Positions 62,085-64,000 of a stretch of DNA of 64,000 nucleotides are shown here, piece after piece. The notes beneath the pieces are model-generated. The model did not search any database and was not told the origin of the DNA. It saw only the letters and a list, made by a program, of their open reading frames with translations. Both the position numbers and the translations under genes were made by a program. Each line of letters begins with the position of its first letter. Position 1 is the stretch's first letter. Location of the stretch: assembly GCF_027497215.1 (NCBI RefSeq), contig NZ_CP114904.1, positions 1,240,001 through 1,304,000 on the forward strand, in the 5' to 3' direction. This stretch comes from Micromonospora sp. WMMD812 (GTDB lineage: Bacteria > Actinomycetota > Actinomycetes > Mycobacteriales > Micromonosporaceae).

Positions 62085-62112
62085 GGGGCCGGCACGGAAT
62101 CGTGCCGGCCCC
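62085..62112. terminator. Terminator after ctaD
   Basis: GGGGCCGGCACG (62085-62096) pairs perfectly with 62101-62112 around GAAT, 12 bp past the ctaD stop. Confidence 0.75.
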
Positions 62113-62133
62113 GGGCGCCCGTGGCGGAGGCGT

Positions 62134-62233
62134 GCCTCAGTCGTGTGCGGGTGCGAGCGTGCCCCAGTCGGGTGCGGGTGCGCCTCAGTCGTGTGCGGGT
62201 GCGAGCGCGCCTCAGTCGTGTGCGGGTGCGAGA
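62134..62233. repeat. Tandem repeat copying the 3' end of the sigma factor gene
   Basis: Four units of 21-27 bp (62134-62160, 62161-62181, 62182-62208, 62209-62233), core GCCTCAGTCGTGTGCGGGTG. The last unit codes for the final residues LAPAHD and the stop; the others lie downstream of that stop and repeat the same codons and stop. A duplication by slippage at the gene end. Confidence 0.85.
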
Positions 62234-63348
62234 CCGGCGGCGGTGAGTGAGCGGCGTACCGCCGGCTGCACCCGGGTCAGCCGCAGCGGCACTCCGGTGC
62301 GGGCCGCGGCGTCCCGGCCGGCCATCAGGGCGGCGATCCCGCCGGCGTCGAAACCGCCCGCGCCGACCAGGTCGACCACCACCTCGCTCGGCTGGCCGGT
62401 GACCGCCTCGATCATCGCCCGGCGCAGTTGGTCGGCGCCGTCCCGGTCGACCTCCCCGCCGACCTCGACCACCACCCGGTCACCGGTCTGCCGGACGGAG
62501 ATCCGGGCCTTCGCCGGCTCCGACTCGGCCGCACCGTTCTGCCAGGGCGGCGGCGCGTCGGCGAGCATCGCCTGGCGCAGCCAGGTCAGCGCGCGCGACA
62601 GCAGGCGGGAGACGTGCATCTGGGAGATGCCGAACCGGGCCGCGATCTCCGCCTGGGTCTGGTTGCCGTAGAAGCGCATGGCCAGGATGCGTCGCTCCCG
62701 CCAGGGCAGCCGGTGCAGCAGCCCGCTGACCGTGACGCGGTCGTCGACCGACTCCAGGGCGTTGTCCGACTCGCCGACCAGGTCGCCGAACTCGGCGGAG
62801 CTCTCACCGCCCACCGGCGCGTTCAGGGAGGCCGGACTGTAGCCGGCGGCCGACTCCAGCGCGGCGAGGATCTCCTCCTCCGGCGTCTCCAGCCGTTCGG
62901 CCAGCTCGGCCACCGAGGGCGCCCGGGACAGCTCGCTGGTCAGCGCCGCGGTCGCCTGCCCCACCTCGAGGATCAGGTCGCGCAGCCGGCGGGGCACGTG
63001 CACACCCCACGTCCGGTCGCGGAAGTGGCGTTTGATCTCGCCCACGATGGTGATCGCCGCGTACGCGGTGAAGGAGCCCCGTTCCGGGTCGTACCGGTCG
63101 ACGGCGTTCACCAGCCCCAGCCGGGCCACCTGCTCCAGATCCTCCAGCGGCTCCCCCCGTCCCCGGTACCGGCGGGCGAGCCGGCCGGCGAACGGGAGCG
63201 CGAACCGGACCAGGTCGTCGCGGGCCTCCTGCCGCCGCTCGGGGGGCAGGCCGGCGATCCGTGCCGCGTACGCCAGTGCGGCCGCGTCGAGGTCCTCCAG
63301 CCCCCGTTCGGTGGGTGGTGGTGTGCTTGTGGTGGTCTGTCCGAACAT
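62212..63348 (-). CDS. SigB/SigF-type sigma factor fused to a STAS domain
   Basis: A 378-aa protein. Residues about 15-245 form a group-3 sigma factor: LEDLEQVARLGLVNAVDRYDPERGSFTAYA (region 2), VHVPRRLRDLILEVGQA (region 3) and QTQAEIAARFGISQMHVSRLLSRALTWLRQ (region 4.2). Residues about 280-378 are a STAS anti-anti-sigma-like domain (ISVRQTGDRVVVEVGGEVDRDGADQLRRAM, GAGGFDAGGIAALM, again without a phospho-Ser). The fusion may let it compete for its own anti-sigma. GAGGGAGG sets ATG 63348. Confidence 0.9.
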   Translation of the reverse strand: MFGQTTTSTPPPTERGLEDLDAAALAYAARIAGLPPERRQEARDDLVRFALPFAGRLARRYRGRGEPLEDLEQVARLGLVNAVDRYDPERGSFTAYAAITIVGEIKRHFRDRTWGVHVPRRLRDLILEVGQATAALTSELSRAPSVAELAERLETPEEEILAALESAAGYSPASLNAPVGGESSAEFGDLVGESDNALESVDDRVTVSGLLHRLPWRERRILAMRFYGNQTQAEIAARFGISQMHVSRLLSRALTWLRQAMLADAPPPWQNGAAESEPAKARISVRQTGDRVVVEVGGEVDRDGADQLRRAMIEAVTGQPSEVVVDLVGAGGFDAGGIAALMAGRDAAARTGVPLRLTRVQPAVRRSLTAAGLAPAHD

Positions 63349-63571
63349 CCGCGCCTCCCTCAGGAAGGTCCCCCGCCCGGATTGGGAAACCGGTCGTGCG
63401 CGTGGTCGGGCCACGCACCGGGCCGGAAGTGGGTTACGTGACTGGGACGCCAGCGGGCGACGACACCGTGCTGCGCAGCGTGTTCAGGCCGTCGCAGCCA
63501 GCGATGTTCCCGCTCCGTAGGTACTCAATCACGGGATCCCCGGTTCGCGAGGATGTTTCGGTGTGCTCCCC

Positions 63572-64000
63572 TCAAGAGACGAGCAACCCCTGGTGGGTGC
63601 CGCTGTCGCGGAGCACGGCGAGGGCCTCGGCGGCGGCCATCGGAGGCGGCACGGGCAGGTCGTACGGCTGGGCCCGCAGGACCTCCGTGGCCCTCCGCGT
63701 GGGTACCGAGGTGACCGGATAGCCCCGCGCCGACGTGCGGTCCAGCGCGCGACGCCGACGGCCGAACCCGGCCACCGCCAGCCACTGCGGCAGCCCGGCG
63801 AGCGCCGGCGACCGGACCCCGGGCGGCTCGGGCAGCACGTCCACCGAGCTGAACGGCTCGCTCCCGGCGAGCCACCACTCGGCCCCCTCGACGCTGCGCC
63901 GGGTCGCGTTCTCGCACCAGTACGGCACCATCCCCGCCCGCACCACCTGCCACGGGTCGAGCAGGCGTCCGCACTCCACCACGAGCCGGTCGCCGGTCTT
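63572..64000 (-). CDS. Hypothetical protein, cut by the window edge
   Basis: The C-terminal 142 residues of a gene that runs out of the window: the frame stays open to base 64000 (KTGDRLVVECGRLLDPWQ...). Later parts read SVEGAEWWLAGSEPFSSVDVLPEPPGVRSPAL and ARGYPVTSVPTRRATEVLRAQPYDLPVPPPMAAAEALAVLRDSG. No family recognised. Confidence 0.6.
   Translation of the reverse strand, partial: KTGDRLVVECGRLLDPWQVVRAGMVPYWCENATRRSVEGAEWWLAGSEPFSSVDVLPEPPGVRSPALAGLPQWLAVAGFGRRRRALDRTSARGYPVTSVPTRRATEVLRAQPYDLPVPPPMAAAEALAVLRDSGTHQGLLVS

Noticed and set aside
62134..62233. CRISPR array
   Set aside because: Contiguous tandem units without spacers.

Overview
The window is very GC-rich actinomycete chromosome. 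Mycothiol ligase MshC, an F420-dependent LLM oxidoreductase, a glucosyl-3-phosphoglycerate synthase, a PAC2 protein, an ESX/type VII-like effector set and many apparently leaderless GTG/ATG genes point to Micromonosporaceae, most likely Micromonospora or a close relative (inferred from gene content only; no database search was possible).

Layout. 1-5.6 kb is a degraded mobile region: a gene-poor stretch with a 28-bp hairpin, an IS481-type element with a 15-bp target duplication, a second IS with 15-bp inverted repeats, and a 5'-truncated tyrosine integrase. 5.6-16.5 kb is core: metH, a PAC2 gene with a possible leader peptide, a GntR regulator, and an AraC regulator divergent from a monooxygenase/esterase pair. 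13.8-22.2 kb holds mshC, the SCO1664-type gene, DUF3090, a histidine phosphatase, uppP, an LLM oxidoreductase and an aldo/keto reductase. Much of this order is shared with M. tuberculosis Rv2130c-Rv2136c. It is interrupted by a 1.2-kb gene-free stretch carrying a heptamer repeat and two palindromes. 22.3-25.9 kb is a compact ESX-like module: EspC-like protein, WXG-type effector, PH-like protein, YbaB-like and SseB-like proteins. DUF5703 and an M20 peptidase follow.

28.5-34.4 kb carries hemerythrin, LysR, DUF3140, a ClpC/ClpB-type unfoldase and a small nuclease-fold gene. 34.5-39.3 kb is a tight four-gene operon around an EccC-like FtsK/SpoIIIE ATPase, the strongest candidate for an undescribed membrane system. 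39.5-41.1 kb pairs a JmjC/cupin oxygenase with a Gly/Ala/Asp repeat protein that may be its substrate. 41.3-50.7 kb is accessory: two DUF72 genes, a DksA-type protein, an orphan winged-helix regulator with an internally deleted copy next to it, a rhodanese/cysteine dioxygenase pair, cupin, ankyrin, DUF3500, methyltransferase and DUF2231 genes.

50.7-64 kb holds a GAF-ANTAR regulator with a 22-codon upstream ORF, secA2, a dehydrogenase pair, gpgS with a GT4 glycosyltransferase, DUF4383, a STAS-ATPase fusion, a solo ctaD with a long tail, a SigB/F-type sigma factor fused to a STAS domain, and a partial gene at the right edge.

Recurring signals are start codons 6-8 bases after a TANNNT box (leaderless transcription), GTGA/ATGA coupled starts, and a family of intergenic palindromes of the form GATCA(A/T)GA(A/G)GTTG.
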